DNA of 22,268 nt, taken from CAZJBP01 sp964544115 (lineage in GTDB: Bacteria > Verrucomicrobiota > Kiritimatiellia > UBA8416 > JADHWI01). The position numbers and the translations under genes are program-made. The DNA lies in assembly GCA_964544115.1 (NCBI GenBank), contig CAZJBP010000047.1:1-22268 (forward strand), written 5' to 3'. Positions 1 through 8,186 of the stretch are shown one piece after another. The stretch's first letter is position 1; each line of letters starts with the position of its first letter. Below the pieces are notes generated by a model. That model ran no database searches. It was not told the origin of the DNA and worked only from the letters and a program-made list of their open reading frames with translations.

Positions 1-1159
1 CGCTCGCAATGCTCTCGACCACCCCGCCCCGCCGCAGCGGCTCGGGCAGGACGTTGAAGGTGTAGGTCTCGATCTCCAGGTGCTCGACCCCTGTGTCCGC
101 CAGCGCCTTGAAGAACGCCGGCGAAAGCGCGTCGGAGGTCGAATGCAGTGCGGAGCCGCCGCCAGTCCAGTAGAGCGGCACGTGCACGTGGGTTCTCCAC
201 TCCTCCCCTGCGCGACTCCCTTCCTTCCACCGCGCCTCCAGCGCCGCGCCGAGATCGGGGTAGCCCCGCACGCGACCGTCCGCGGCGCGGACCTTGACCT
301 GGTGAAGGTAGACGGGGTCGTCGAACGCCGCCAGCTCGTCCGCGGCGCCGGCATCGCACGCCAGAGCCGCACTCAGCTGGACCTTCGAGATGAGAATGCC
401 GTGATCGTGCAGCCGGCGGAGTCCGGCCGACACATCCTCGAACTCGACGGCCAGATGGCAGGTGTCGACACACACTCCGATGTGGCGGCGCACCGCCGCC
501 TCGGCCTCGGCGCGGGTCCAGCCGCGCTGAGCGGCCAGCCACGCGCCGCCGCGTTCGACCAACTCGGGGAAGAACGCGCAGCACTCATCGGTCGTTTCCA
601 GAAAGCAATCGGGCTCCGGCTCGAGCCCCACGTGCAGCCGCCGGCCGCAGCGCGCCTCGATCACCTGCAGCTCCGCGGCCACCTCGGCCAGGTTGCGGAT
701 CATCACCTCGCGATCCTCGGGGCCGGAGATCCAGGCTTTGTACGAGCCCGGCAGGGAGCTGATGCTGGCCCCCGCGGGCGCCAGCGCGGCCATCGCCTCG
801 GCCACCCGCACGGTGTAATCGCGTCGCTCCGGGGTTCGCCAGTCAGGGGCGTAGACCTGCTCCTTGACCCTGCGCCCATGGAACGCGCCGAACGGGAAGG
901 CATTCACTGTGAACGCGTAAAACCCCATCGCCTGCAGGTCGTCGCGGATTCGGGGCCACTGCCCCCGAACGTCCGCCAGCTCGCGACTCGCCCGGTCGCT
1001 GATGCGCAGCCCCAGGCCAAACCGGGCGTCCGGTGCAACCCGCCGGCGGACGGCAGCGGCAAACTCCTGGATCGCCCCCCACTGTTCGGCCCATGCGTCG
1101 CCGGGGTGCACGTTCAGGCAATAGGTCAAGTGTGCGCCCGGCCAGCCCGCGACATTCAT
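1..1159 (-). CDS. eboE: EboE, TIM-barrel sugar isomerase-like protein (3' end outside window)
   Basis: Reading the minus strand from the ATG at 1159 gives an open frame to the window edge (about 386 residues) beginning MNVAGWPGAHLTYCLNVHPG. That opening, with HLTYC and NVHPG, is typical of EboE. The fold is the xylose-isomerase/AP-endonuclease-2 type TIM barrel. Candidate metal or acid residues sit in GLEPEPDC, VDTCHLAVEFED, the HVHVPLY strand and EIETYTF. EboE is annotated as a metabolite traffic protein in ebo clusters; its substrate is unknown. The start overlaps the eboD stop in an ATGA tetranucleotide, which argues for translational coupling and fixes the start. It is the last visible gene of the minus-strand operon, and the C-terminus is cut by position 1. 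Family assignment is firm; function is not established. Confidence 0.88.
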   Translation of the reverse strand, partial: MNVAGWPGAHLTYCLNVHPGDAWAEQWGAIQEFAAAVRRRVAPDARFGLGLRISDRASRELADVRGQWPRIRDDLQAMGFYAFTVNAFPFGAFHGRRVKEQVYAPDWRTPERRDYTVRVAEAMAALAPAGASISSLPGSYKAWISGPEDREVMIRNLAEVAAELQVIEARCGRRLHVGLEPEPDCFLETTDECCAFFPELVERGGAWLAAQRGWTRAEAEAAVRRHIGVCVDTCHLAVEFEDVSAGLRRLHDHGILISKVQLSAALACDAGAADELAAFDDPVYLHQVKVRAADGRVRGYPDLGAALEARWKEGSRAGEEWRTHVHVPLYWTGGGSALHSTSDALSPAFFKALADTGVEHLEIETYTFNVLPEPLRRGGVVESIAS

Positions 1160-2367
1160 GCGCCGGGCCCTCGCGCATGCCGCCGCTGAAGTTCGCCCAC
1201 GCACGCCTCGACCAGACGGGCGTCCATCGCATGCACCTCGAGGCCTCGACCGATCGGGGCCGGCAGGGTGACGGTCAGCCGACCTCCCAGGTGCTCGCGG
1301 AAATCATCCAATCCCTTCAGCACCACCAGCCGCCCCTGGCGGTCCCGGCGGGCGAGCTCGTCGGACCACACCGGCAGGCCGCAGGCGGACATGGCGCGCA
1401 GCGCATCGTCACGCTCGGACGCTGTGATCAGTCGCTTGCGGCAGGCGTAGCAGGTGTCCAGCGCAATCCCGACCGCAACCGCCTGCCCGTGGCCGATGGC
1501 GTATCCCGAGACGATCTCCAGCCGGTGCGCGCTCCAGTGCCCGAAGTCCAGCGGGCGCGACGAGCCGAACTCAAACGGGTCTCCGCCCGTGCGGATGTGC
1601 TCCAGGTGCAGGCGGGCCGTCTGCTCGACCACGGCCACCATGGCGCGCTCGTCCCGCTCGCGCAGCCGAGGCGCGATGGCGCAGAGGCGGTCGAACATCG
1701 CGCGGTCGCGGATCATCGCCACCTTGAACGCCTCGGACACCCCGCCGATCCAGTACGACCAGGGCACCGTCGGCAGGAAGTCAAAGTCGACCAGCACCGC
1801 GAAGGGCGGCGCGAACGTGCCGGCGAAGTTCTTCATGCCGTACGCATCGACGCCGTTCTTGACCCCTACCCCGCTGTCGGCCTGCGCGAGCACGGTGGTG
1901 GGCATGCGGACCAGTCGCACGCCGCGGTGCACCAGCGAGGCGGCCAGCCCCACGACGTCCAGCGCGCTGCCCCCGCCGATGGCCAGCACCACGCTGTGCC
2001 GGCAGAGATGCGCGTCGGCCATGCGGCGCATGGCATCGGTTACGCAACTGGAAGACGTCTTCGCCGCCTCGCCCCCGGGCACCTGAACGCAGGGACCGGC
2101 CAGCGTCATGCGGTCCGACCACCGACGCGCGTAGGCCTTCAGCCGCGCCTCGATCCCGGGGCAGGCAGCGGCCACGCCGGAGTCGATGAACACCTGCACC
2201 CGGCGCACCTCGGACGCTCCCCGCGCCACGGCGTCGGCGAGCACCGGGCAGGCGGGATCGAAGAAGCCGCGGCCGAACACGACCGGGTACTCGAACGGCA
2301 CGGTGAAGCGCTGCCGCACGCTGCGAACGGACTTGGCCGCCACCGGTTTTTCGACGCGTCTGCTCAT
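1156..2367 (-). CDS. eboD: EboD, 3-dehydroquinate synthase-like enzyme
   Basis: A 403-residue protein of the sugar-phosphate cyclase family (3-dehydroquinate synthase, EEVS, 2-deoxy-scyllo-inosose synthase). NAD-binding GGGS lies at about residues 131-134, PTTVLAQADS at 156-165 and KN at 170-171. Metal ligands appear intact: E212 in GGVSEAFK, H277 in DFGHWSAH and H293 in YAIGHGQAV. The enzyme should therefore be able to cyclise a heptulose-type phosphate, although the ebo substrate is unknown. The ATG at 2367 overlaps the eboF stop as ATGA and is preferred over the in-frame ATG at 2385, which would add six residues. It is longer than housekeeping AroB (about 360) and matches EboD size. It is very unlikely to be the cell's shikimate enzyme, given its position inside an ebo operon. 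Confidence 0.93.
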   Translation of the reverse strand: MSRRVEKPVAAKSVRSVRQRFTVPFEYPVVFGRGFFDPACPVLADAVARGASEVRRVQVFIDSGVAAACPGIEARLKAYARRWSDRMTLAGPCVQVPGGEAAKTSSSCVTDAMRRMADAHLCRHSVVLAIGGGSALDVVGLAASLVHRGVRLVRMPTTVLAQADSGVGVKNGVDAYGMKNFAGTFAPPFAVLVDFDFLPTVPWSYWIGGVSEAFKVAMIRDRAMFDRLCAIAPRLRERDERAMVAVVEQTARLHLEHIRTGGDPFEFGSSRPLDFGHWSAHRLEIVSGYAIGHGQAVAVGIALDTCYACRKRLITASERDDALRAMSACGLPVWSDELARRDRQGRLVVLKGLDDFREHLGGRLTVTLPAPIGRGLEVHAMDARLVEACVGELQRRHARGPGA

Positions 2368-3671
2368 AGGCTTGACTGCAACCATGTCGCGGTGTCACGG
2401 GCCGCGTCAAGCAACGTTTCCGGCAGACGTGAATGGAAGGTCGAGGCGATGGCGACCTCCCGGCCAGGGCCGGTGCGACCGTGCGAGCCGCAGATGCGCC
2501 GGGCGTTGCGGGACGTGCGCCCGGGCGGCCACCCCCAGAACAGCTCCAGCGGGTCGTACCCCGGCTTGTTGTGAATGTCCACGTGCCCCGCATAGTCGGG
2601 CGCCTGCGATTCCTGCTGCCACCAGTCGTAGGCAAACCAGCGCCCTTCGGCCGCCTCGACGAGAAGGTCTCCCGACCGGACGTGGTTCACCCCCAGACGC
2701 GACTGCTCGCCGCGATCCATCACGCGGCCCACGCCCTCGCATGCGGTCACGACGTTGCGGACCGCGGACACATCGGCCGGGTCTCGCACGTAGACGTGAG
2801 CCAGCTCGTGATCGACAACGGCAAAGGCCCGACTCTCGTGAAGGTCCGGGTAGCTCATACCACGGATCCAGCGCACGGAGAGCAGCCCGCGCCGGAGCAG
2901 CTCCCGGTTCAGGTAGGCCGCGCCGCCAGGGCACTCCGCGATGGCGTAGTCGCCATAGACCAGCATTTCATAGCCGAAGCGCCCTGCCGCATCCGAAAGC
3001 AGGTCGAGCTGGGACGCGAGATGCCGCAGGGCCCGCAAGGCCCGGCGGTGACCCGGCCCGTAGCGCTGCAGGTCATAGTCCAGCGCCGGCAGGTACGTCA
3101 GCAGCAGGTCGGGCGCCGCCAGCTCGTCGCTCATCAGCGCCGCCGTCGCATCCGCGATCCATTGCGACGAGCGCGTCGATGCCCGGGGGCCCCAGTAATA
3201 CTGCAGGTCAAAGGGCTCATCCATCACGTCGCGCACCCGCTCATACAGCCCGGCCGGCCGGCTGTAGACCGCCTGGATCAGCCGGCCGTGGTGCGGATGG
3301 ACCGGCGCAGGCGAGAGGACGATGCTCAGGCGCTCGCCCAGGCTCTGCTGCCAGAAGAGCATGCCCACGCGACGGCCCGCCCGCGCGAACACATCCCAGA
3401 TGCGGGCCCCCTCCACCAGTGCGGCCGACTGCTCCCAGAAGAGGACCCGCCGCAGCGAGCGATCCATAAACCCGTTGCCCACCACCCCGTGCCGCCCCGG
3501 CGGCGCCGCCGTCCGGAACCCCGCCTGGACCGTGCAGGTCAGCGCTGGGTACATGCCTTCCGCCGGACCGAAGACCAGCGGCCCGATCGAGGTCATCCCG
3601 CGGGACTGCAGCAGATCCCACCCGAGCCCCGCCACCTGAACCACCAACAGCCTGTTACGCCCCTTCGCCAC
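2364..3671 (-). CDS. eboF: EboF, alkaline-phosphatase/nucleotide-pyrophosphatase superfamily protein
   Basis: A 435-residue protein starting at GTG 3671, 13 bp after the eboC stop with a G-rich Shine-Dalgarno. The N-terminal block YPALTCTVQAGF (41-52) followed by GRHGVVGNG (59-67) is the nucleophile region of the NPP/alkaline phosphatase superfamily; T45 aligns with the NPP catalytic threonine. Further blocks fit EboF: SSQWIADA, TYLPALDYDLQRYGPGH, a YGDYAI segment where classical NPPs have SDHG, DHELAHVYV, and HVDIHNKPGYDPLELF near the end. This supports a metal-dependent phospho- or sulfo-ester hydrolase fold acting on the ebo product. Specificity is unknown, and the altered second metal site leaves catalysis open. 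It overlaps eboD by four bases. No signal peptide is seen, so it is probably cytoplasmic. Confidence 0.9.
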   Translation of the reverse strand: MAKGRNRLLVVQVAGLGWDLLQSRGMTSIGPLVFGPAEGMYPALTCTVQAGFRTAAPPGRHGVVGNGFMDRSLRRVLFWEQSAALVEGARIWDVFARAGRRVGMLFWQQSLGERLSIVLSPAPVHPHHGRLIQAVYSRPAGLYERVRDVMDEPFDLQYYWGPRASTRSSQWIADATAALMSDELAAPDLLLTYLPALDYDLQRYGPGHRRALRALRHLASQLDLLSDAAGRFGYEMLVYGDYAIAECPGGAAYLNRELLRRGLLSVRWIRGMSYPDLHESRAFAVVDHELAHVYVRDPADVSAVRNVVTACEGVGRVMDRGEQSRLGVNHVRSGDLLVEAAEGRWFAYDWWQQESQAPDYAGHVDIHNKPGYDPLELFWGWPPGRTSRNARRICGSHGRTGPGREVAIASTFHSRLPETLLDAARDTATWLQSSL

Positions 3672-3684
3672 CCCGGACCCCCCG

Positions 3685-4584
3685 TCAGCTTGCGTGGAAC
3701 CGGCCAGACAACAGCCACGACACCGGGTACAGCGCGATCACGCCCGCCGCCATCGGCGTTGACACGCCGGCCGCCAGGCAAAGCGCGGCCTGCAGTGGAA
3801 TCATCCCACGGATCAGGGCACCTACCGCCCGGCCCACCCGTTCGGGCGGCTGCGCGCCGGTCAGCCCGGCCACGGCGCCCACTCCGCTTAGAGCTCCCGC
3901 AAGCAGCATCAGAGCCGACGACGTCGCGCCCGGCAAGCCCATCCCGTACACCCCCGCCGCGCCCACGACCGCAACCCCGGGGGGCAGCCAGCGCCGCGCA
4001 CCCGGAACGTGCAGATCCGCCTCGCGGGCCGCCAGCCCGCTGATCGTCACCGTGTACGCGCCCAGGATGCCACCCGCCACCAGAACGCCCTCCTCCGCCA
4101 AGCCCGCCCACGAGGATGCCGCCGCCGCGCCTGCCAGCACCGTCAGCGCGCGGCACGCTCCCATCAGCAGCCAGCCGAGGGGCGATCCGCGCACCGAGGC
4201 CAGGTCATAGGCCGCCGCGGTCAGCGCGACAGCCGCGCACACGGCGGCGCACGCCCATCCCGCCGCGCATGCAAAGGCCATGCCGGCCGCTCCCATGGCC
4301 GCCGACGCCCACAGCGCCTGGCGGCGCGTCAACCGCCCGCTGGGGATCGGCCGCCCGGGGCGCTCGCGCGCGTCGATCCCGGCATCGGCCCAGTCGTTCA
4401 GCGCCAGCCCCGCCATGTACAGCAGCGTCACCGCCGCCGCGGCCGCAGGGAACCGGGCCAGGCCGGACGCCGGACGCGCCGCCAACCCCAGCAGGTAGCC
4501 GGCGGCCACGCCCCCGGGCACCGTGGGCAGATTCGGCAGCCGGACCAGCTCCAGCCAGGCACGCGGATGGATCGAGGGGCGCAT
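3685..4584 (-). CDS. eboC: EboC, UbiA-family prenyltransferase
   Basis: A 299-residue integral membrane protein. The ATG at 4584 shares one base with the eboB stop (TGATG), so I prefer it to the longer reading from 4638. The first aspartate-rich motif of UbiA enzymes is present at LNDWADAGIDARERPGRPIP (ND at 63-64, D67, D71), followed by the usual SGRLTRRQA. The second motif region is reduced to YDLASVRG around residues 126-133, as is common in EboC-type and menaquinone/heme-type members. Alternating Ala/Leu/Val-rich segments give about eight to nine membrane helices. The expected role is transfer of an isoprenoid group to an ebo intermediate at the cytoplasmic membrane. The acceptor and prenyl donor cannot be read from sequence. 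Family assignment is firm. Confidence 0.92.
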   Translation of the reverse strand: MRPSIHPRAWLELVRLPNLPTVPGGVAAGYLLGLAARPASGLARFPAAAAAVTLLYMAGLALNDWADAGIDARERPGRPIPSGRLTRRQALWASAAMGAAGMAFACAAGWACAAVCAAVALTAAAYDLASVRGSPLGWLLMGACRALTVLAGAAAASSWAGLAEEGVLVAGGILGAYTVTISGLAAREADLHVPGARRWLPPGVAVVGAAGVYGMGLPGATSSALMLLAGALSGVGAVAGLTGAQPPERVGRAVGALIRGMIPLQAALCLAAGVSTPMAAGVIALYPVSWLLSGRFHAS

Positions 4585-5420
4585 CACCGCTGGAACGTCC
4601 TCGGGTCGACGGGCTCCAGGTTCAGCTCGGGGCGCCACCGCGGGCTCCCGCCGTAGAAGGCCATCGGGTTCTTGTAGAGGAGATCCTGAAGGGTCGCGTC
4701 GCCGTGCCCGTCCTGCCGCATGACATCCGCCACCTTGACCAGGCTGAGCGGATCAGACACGCCCCAATCGGCGCTGCCGTTGACGATCATCTGCCGGCTG
4801 CCGAACTGGCGGATGATATCGGACACGCGCTTCGGGGTGAGCTTGGAGATCGGGTACACCGTCATGCCCGACCAGCATCCCGTCTCGAGGCTCTCCCGGA
4901 TCGTCTCTTCCGTGTTGTGGTCGATCACAACCCGCTCGGGCTTCATCCCGAGTTCGCGCAGAATCGCCGCCGTTCGGGCGATGCCGCGCGGTTTCTCGGT
5001 GTGCGGCAGGTGCACGATCACCGGCAGGTCGCGCTCCCGGGCCAGCTCCAGCTGCCGCACAAAAGCAGCTTCCTCACCGGGGGTGATCAGATTGAAGCCG
5101 ACTTCGCCCAGGGCGACGCAGCGGGGGTGGTCCAGGTACGCCCCCAGCCCATCGATGACCTCGCGCGCCAGCCCCGTGTTCTCGGCTTCCTTGGGGTTGA
5201 GCGACACCGCCGCGAAATGGTCGATCCCGAACCGGCGCGCCCGGACCGTCTCGAACTCCAAAATCAGCTGGAAATAGTCGAAGAACGTGCCGGCGTAGCG
5301 CCGGTTGGTTCCCATCCAGAAGGAAGGTTCAACACAGGCCCGGATGCCGGCGCGATACATCGATTCGTAGTCGTCCGTCGTCCGGGAATACATATGAATG
5401 TGCGGCTCTATGATCACCAT
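4584..5420 (-). CDS. eboB: EboB, TatD-like metal-dependent hydrolase
   Basis: A 278-residue amidohydrolase-superfamily protein. Metal-site residues are all visible: H7 and H9 in EPHIHMYSRT, E106 in ALGEVGFN, H137 in VIVHLPH, H168 in VIDHNTE and D218 in NGSADWG. The N-terminal EPHIHMYSRTTDDYESM stretch is the EboB signature. I chose the ATG at 5420 because AAAGGGA precedes it at good spacing and the protein then begins directly at the first beta strand. A GTG at 5441 overlapping the upstream stop is the alternative and would add seven residues. It is the first ebo gene after the VTT-type gene and is coupled to eboC by a TGATG junction. The hydrolysed bond is unknown. Confidence 0.93.
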   Translation of the reverse strand: MVIIEPHIHMYSRTTDDYESMYRAGIRACVEPSFWMGTNRRYAGTFFDYFQLILEFETVRARRFGIDHFAAVSLNPKEAENTGLAREVIDGLGAYLDHPRCVALGEVGFNLITPGEEAAFVRQLELARERDLPVIVHLPHTEKPRGIARTAAILRELGMKPERVVIDHNTEETIRESLETGCWSGMTVYPISKLTPKRVSDIIRQFGSRQMIVNGSADWGVSDPLSLVKVADVMRQDGHGDATLQDLLYKNPMAFYGGSPRWRPELNLEPVDPRTFQR

Positions 5421-5437
5421 CGCAGAGTCCCTTTCCC

Positions 5438-6136
5438 TCACGGCGTCTGTTTGGCGACAGACCTGGTGCTGCGGAATGTCTTAGCGTACCCGTTTGCCGC
5501 GCCCATGACAACCCACGGGAGGAGGATTGAGGCCGCCAGCGCCGGGAGAAACGTGTTTGCTCGGCCGCTGGTGGCGCCGACGCCCGCGTACACGGCGGAC
5601 ACGCCGAGGTTGGACAGCGTCGACAACGCCAGAAAGCGCCGCCAGGTCATCGCCCCGAGGCCGGCAAAGAGCACCGACGCCTCGGCCAGCACCGGCACCG
5701 GGCGCGCCAGAATCACAATCCAGTCGCCGTAGCGCCGGTTCAGCCCGGCCACGCGCGCCATCTCGGCCCCGCCCACAAACCTCGCGACGGCACCGGCTCC
5801 GAGCACGCGGCCCATTGCAAAACCCGCGATGCAGCTGACCGTCATGCCCGCCAGCGAAACGATCGTCCCACGGCCGGCCCCCAGGGTCCACCCGCACGCC
5901 GTGCTGACGATGCTGGAGGGAACCGGAAGAAAGATGTCCGAGGCCAGCAGTCCCCCCAGCACCACCGACGTCACCGCGGGGTGCCCGGCCGCGGTCAGGA
6001 GAAACGCATCGGTCCACGCGTTGATCGACCGGCCGAAGGCGGCAAAGGGTATCAGGATCGCCGCCAGCGCCAGAACGCCGACGACCAGCCAGCGCCCGAA
6101 GCCTTGCCGCTTGCCCTGCTGTTGGGATTGATTCAT
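5438..6136 (-). CDS. VTT/DedA-type (SNARE-associated) membrane protein
   Basis: A 232-residue protein with a short charged N-terminus, one helix near residues 16-33, then a VTT-like core. GLLASDIFLPVPSSIVSTAC matches the re-entrant Pro-containing segment of DedA/TVP38-type proteins. GRVLGAGAVARFVGG and the later arginine-proline segment ILARPVPVLAEA are the second conserved region. A C-terminal pair of helices follows. Bacterial VTT proteins include undecaprenyl-phosphate and lipid flippases; the cargo here is unknown. It heads the ebo operon, with its stop 17 bp before the eboB ATG, so it may move a lipid-linked or prenylated ebo intermediate across the membrane (inference). The start is ATG 6136; the Shine-Dalgarno is weak. 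The gene lies divergent from the methyltransferase with a 60 bp gap. Confidence 0.8.
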   Translation of the reverse strand: MNQSQQQGKRQGFGRWLVVGVLALAAILIPFAAFGRSINAWTDAFLLTAAGHPAVTSVVLGGLLASDIFLPVPSSIVSTACGWTLGAGRGTIVSLAGMTVSCIAGFAMGRVLGAGAVARFVGGAEMARVAGLNRRYGDWIVILARPVPVLAEASVLFAGLGAMTWRRFLALSTLSNLGVSAVYAGVGATSGRANTFLPALAASILLPWVVMGAANGYAKTFRSTRSVAKQTP

Positions 6137-6196
6137 AACTACCGGCGTTCACGTTACCACTGTTCAAACGGCTCTTGCACGCGTAACCTTGGACCC

Positions 6197-7243
6197 ATGA
6201 CTAGCGCTCACAGCGATTCAGCCCCAAAGCCCCCCACTCCCGCGCGCCTGATGGACCTGTCCGGCGCGTTCCAGCACTCCTGCCTTCTCTTTGCCGCCTC
6301 CGACGCAGGCGTGTTCGCCTGGCTCAGCGAGCATCCGGGGTCGACCGCCGGAGCGGTGGGCGAGGCGTGCGGCCTCAGCACACGGACCGTGCGGCTGCTG
6401 CTGGACGCCTGCGCGGCGATCGACCTGCTGACCAAGGACGGCGATATGTACCGCAACGCGGCCGATGTCGACGCCTTCCTGGTGCCGGGCCGTCCCGGCG
6501 ACCTCAGCCGCGCCATCCGCTACAACCGCGACGTCCTGCCGGCATGGTCGCACCTGCCGGAGTTGATTCGCACGGGCAGGCCGGTCGAGGCCCCGGCGCT
6601 GCACCTGGGCGATGACGCGGAGCGGACGCGCGCCTTCGTGCTGGCCATGCATGGCCGCGCCATGGCCATCGGCCGCGCCGTCGTGCCCCGCATCAACCTG
6701 GCCGGCTGCCGGAGCGTGCTGGACGTCGGCGGCGGCTCGGGCGCGTACTCGATGCTCGTCGCCCAGGCCAACCCGGCCGTACACTGCACCCTGATGGACC
6801 TGCCCGGCGTCGCAGCGGTCGCCCGCGAACTCGTCCGGCAGGCCGGTCTGGACGCCCGGGTCGGCGTGCTCGACGGGGACTACCACGTCGCCGCATTCCC
6901 CGCCGGGCAGGATGCCGTGCTGCTGTTCGGGATGCTGCACCAGGAGTCGCCGGCTTCCATCCTCGACCTCCTCCGCCGCGCCCGAGCCGCCTTGAAGCCC
7001 GGCGGGCGGATCTACGTCCTGGACCTGATGACCGACGCCAGCCGATGCCGTCCCCCGTTTTCCGCACTTTTCGCCGTCAACATGGCGCTGACCACGGACA
7101 ACGGCTGGGTGTTCTCCGACGAGGACATCCTCGGCTGGATGCGCGAGGCCGGGCTTTCAGATGTGTCCTGCCGTCCGCTGCCACCGCCCATGCCCCACTG
7201 GCTGGCGGAAGGTTCGTGTGGCGGCGCCGTCCCCAACCCCTGA
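6197..7243 (+). CDS. Family-2 SAM-dependent O-methyltransferase
   Basis: A 348-residue protein. The N-terminal third (about 15-100) is the dimerisation/winged-helix region of COMT-like enzymes (LLFAASDAGVFAWL, then GLSTRTVRLLLDAC). The SAM-binding motif I VLDVGGGSG lies at about 174-182, an acidic residue follows in CTLMDLPGV, and LFGMLHQESPAS carries the histidine corresponding to the catalytic base of plant-type O-methyltransferases. KPGGRIYVLD is motif VI. The likely reaction is O-methylation of a phenolic, polyketide or carotenoid-like small molecule. The ATG at 6197 follows TTGGACCC; much longer upstream open sequence is only read-through antisense to the VTT gene. It is divergent from the ebo operon and 16 bp upstream of the glycosyltransferase, so it could tailor the ebo product, but this is inference. 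Confidence 0.88.
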   Translation: MTSAHSDSAPKPPTPARLMDLSGAFQHSCLLFAASDAGVFAWLSEHPGSTAGAVGEACGLSTRTVRLLLDACAAIDLLTKDGDMYRNAADVDAFLVPGRPGDLSRAIRYNRDVLPAWSHLPELIRTGRPVEAPALHLGDDAERTRAFVLAMHGRAMAIGRAVVPRINLAGCRSVLDVGGGSGAYSMLVAQANPAVHCTLMDLPGVAAVARELVRQAGLDARVGVLDGDYHVAAFPAGQDAVLLFGMLHQESPASILDLLRRARAALKPGGRIYVLDLMTDASRCRPPFSALFAVNMALTTDNGWVFSDEDILGWMREAGLSDVSCRPLPPPMPHWLAEGSCGGAVPNP

Positions 7244-7259
7244 AGAGACATCCGGACCC

Positions 7260-8186
7260 ATGGAGACGCAGACAGACCAACCGGACGGCGCGGCGCAGAT
7301 CTCCATCGTCGTGCCCTGCTACAACAACCGCGACACGATCCACGACTGCCTGGCGAGCATCGAGCACTCGGTCCGGGCGTGCGGAGCCGGCGCCGACATC
7401 ACCGTGGTGGACAGCTCGAGCGACGGAACGGACGACCTGATCCGCAGCGGATTCCCCGCGGTGCGCCTGATCCATCTGCCCGAGCGCACCTTGCCCGGCC
7501 GGGCCCGCAACCTCGGCGCCCGCGACGCCACAGCGCCTCTGCTCGTGTTCGTGGACGCCGACTGCCGCGTCCCCCGGGACTGGGCCGCCGACGCGCTGCG
7601 GGTCTTCCAGCGGCACCCGCACACGGCAGCTTTCTGCGGACGGGTCTGCAACGGGAATCCCGGCCCCGCCAGCTGGGTCGCCTTCATCTCCGAGTTCAGC
7701 GGCTACTTCGGCCGGCTGCGGCGGCGGCCCATGGCAAGCCTGCCCACGTTCTGCGCCGGCTACCGCCGCGACACGTTCCGCCGCTACGGCGGGTTTCCCG
7801 AGGACCTGTGGCCGGGCGAGGACATCGTGCTCAGCCGCCGCATGAGCGCTGCGGGCGAGCCGTGCTTTCTGGACCCTTCCGTCAGCGTATACCACCGCAA
7901 CCGGGCCACGTTCAGGAGGGCCTTCCATCACGCCCACCGGATCGGCGCCGCCTTCACGCGCAGCCGCCTGCAGTGTCCCGAACTGCCAGGCGCCAGCCTC
8001 GTCCGCGCCACACCTCTGGTCCTGCCGCTTATGGGCGCGTGGCGCCTGGCCGCTGCCTTTCAACGCTGCCTGCGCGCGGCCCCCACCCTGGCCCTCCTCA
8101 TGCTGGCGCTGGCGCCCTGCTTCGCCATCTCCGCCGCCTGCTGGACCGCCGGGGCCTGGGCGGAGCGGCGGCGGGGCCTAAGCTGA
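7260..8186 (+). CDS. GT2-family glycosyltransferase with C-terminal membrane helix
   Basis: A 308-residue protein with a GT-A fold. The nucleotide-binding start is ISIVVPCYNNRDTI (about residues 13-26), DSSSDGTDDLI follows, and the DxD-type motif is FVDADCRVP. GGFPEDLWPGEDIVLSRRM supplies the acidic acceptor and catalytic region typical of processive and non-processive GT2 enzymes. A hydrophobic helix near the end (LALLMLALAPCFAISAACW) would anchor it in the membrane with the catalytic domain in the cytoplasm. ATG 7260 lies 16 bp after the methyltransferase stop, so the two are probably co-transcribed. It likely transfers a sugar from a nucleotide donor to a lipid or small-molecule acceptor. 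Donor and acceptor are unknown. Confidence 0.87.
   Translation: METQTDQPDGAAQISIVVPCYNNRDTIHDCLASIEHSVRACGAGADITVVDSSSDGTDDLIRSGFPAVRLIHLPERTLPGRARNLGARDATAPLLVFVDADCRVPRDWAADALRVFQRHPHTAAFCGRVCNGNPGPASWVAFISEFSGYFGRLRRRPMASLPTFCAGYRRDTFRRYGGFPEDLWPGEDIVLSRRMSAAGEPCFLDPSVSVYHRNRATFRRAFHHAHRIGAAFTRSRLQCPELPGASLVRATPLVLPLMGAWRLAAAFQRCLRAAPTLALLMLALAPCFAISAACWTAGAWAERRRGLS

Noticed and set aside
1156..2367. Housekeeping 3-dehydroquinate synthase (aroB)
   Set aside because: Its length, N-terminal extension and position within an ebo operon fit EboD better.
1033..4043. Long plus-strand frames opposite eboD and eboF (1033-2574, 2186-3469, 2433-4043)
   Set aside because: They are shadows of well-supported minus-strand genes, with no ribosome-binding sites or motifs of their own.
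4116..5732. 538-residue open frame on the plus strand
   Set aside because: It is antisense to eboC, eboB and the VTT gene, which have intact catalytic motifs. The frame is Arg/Pro-rich with no recognisable domain.
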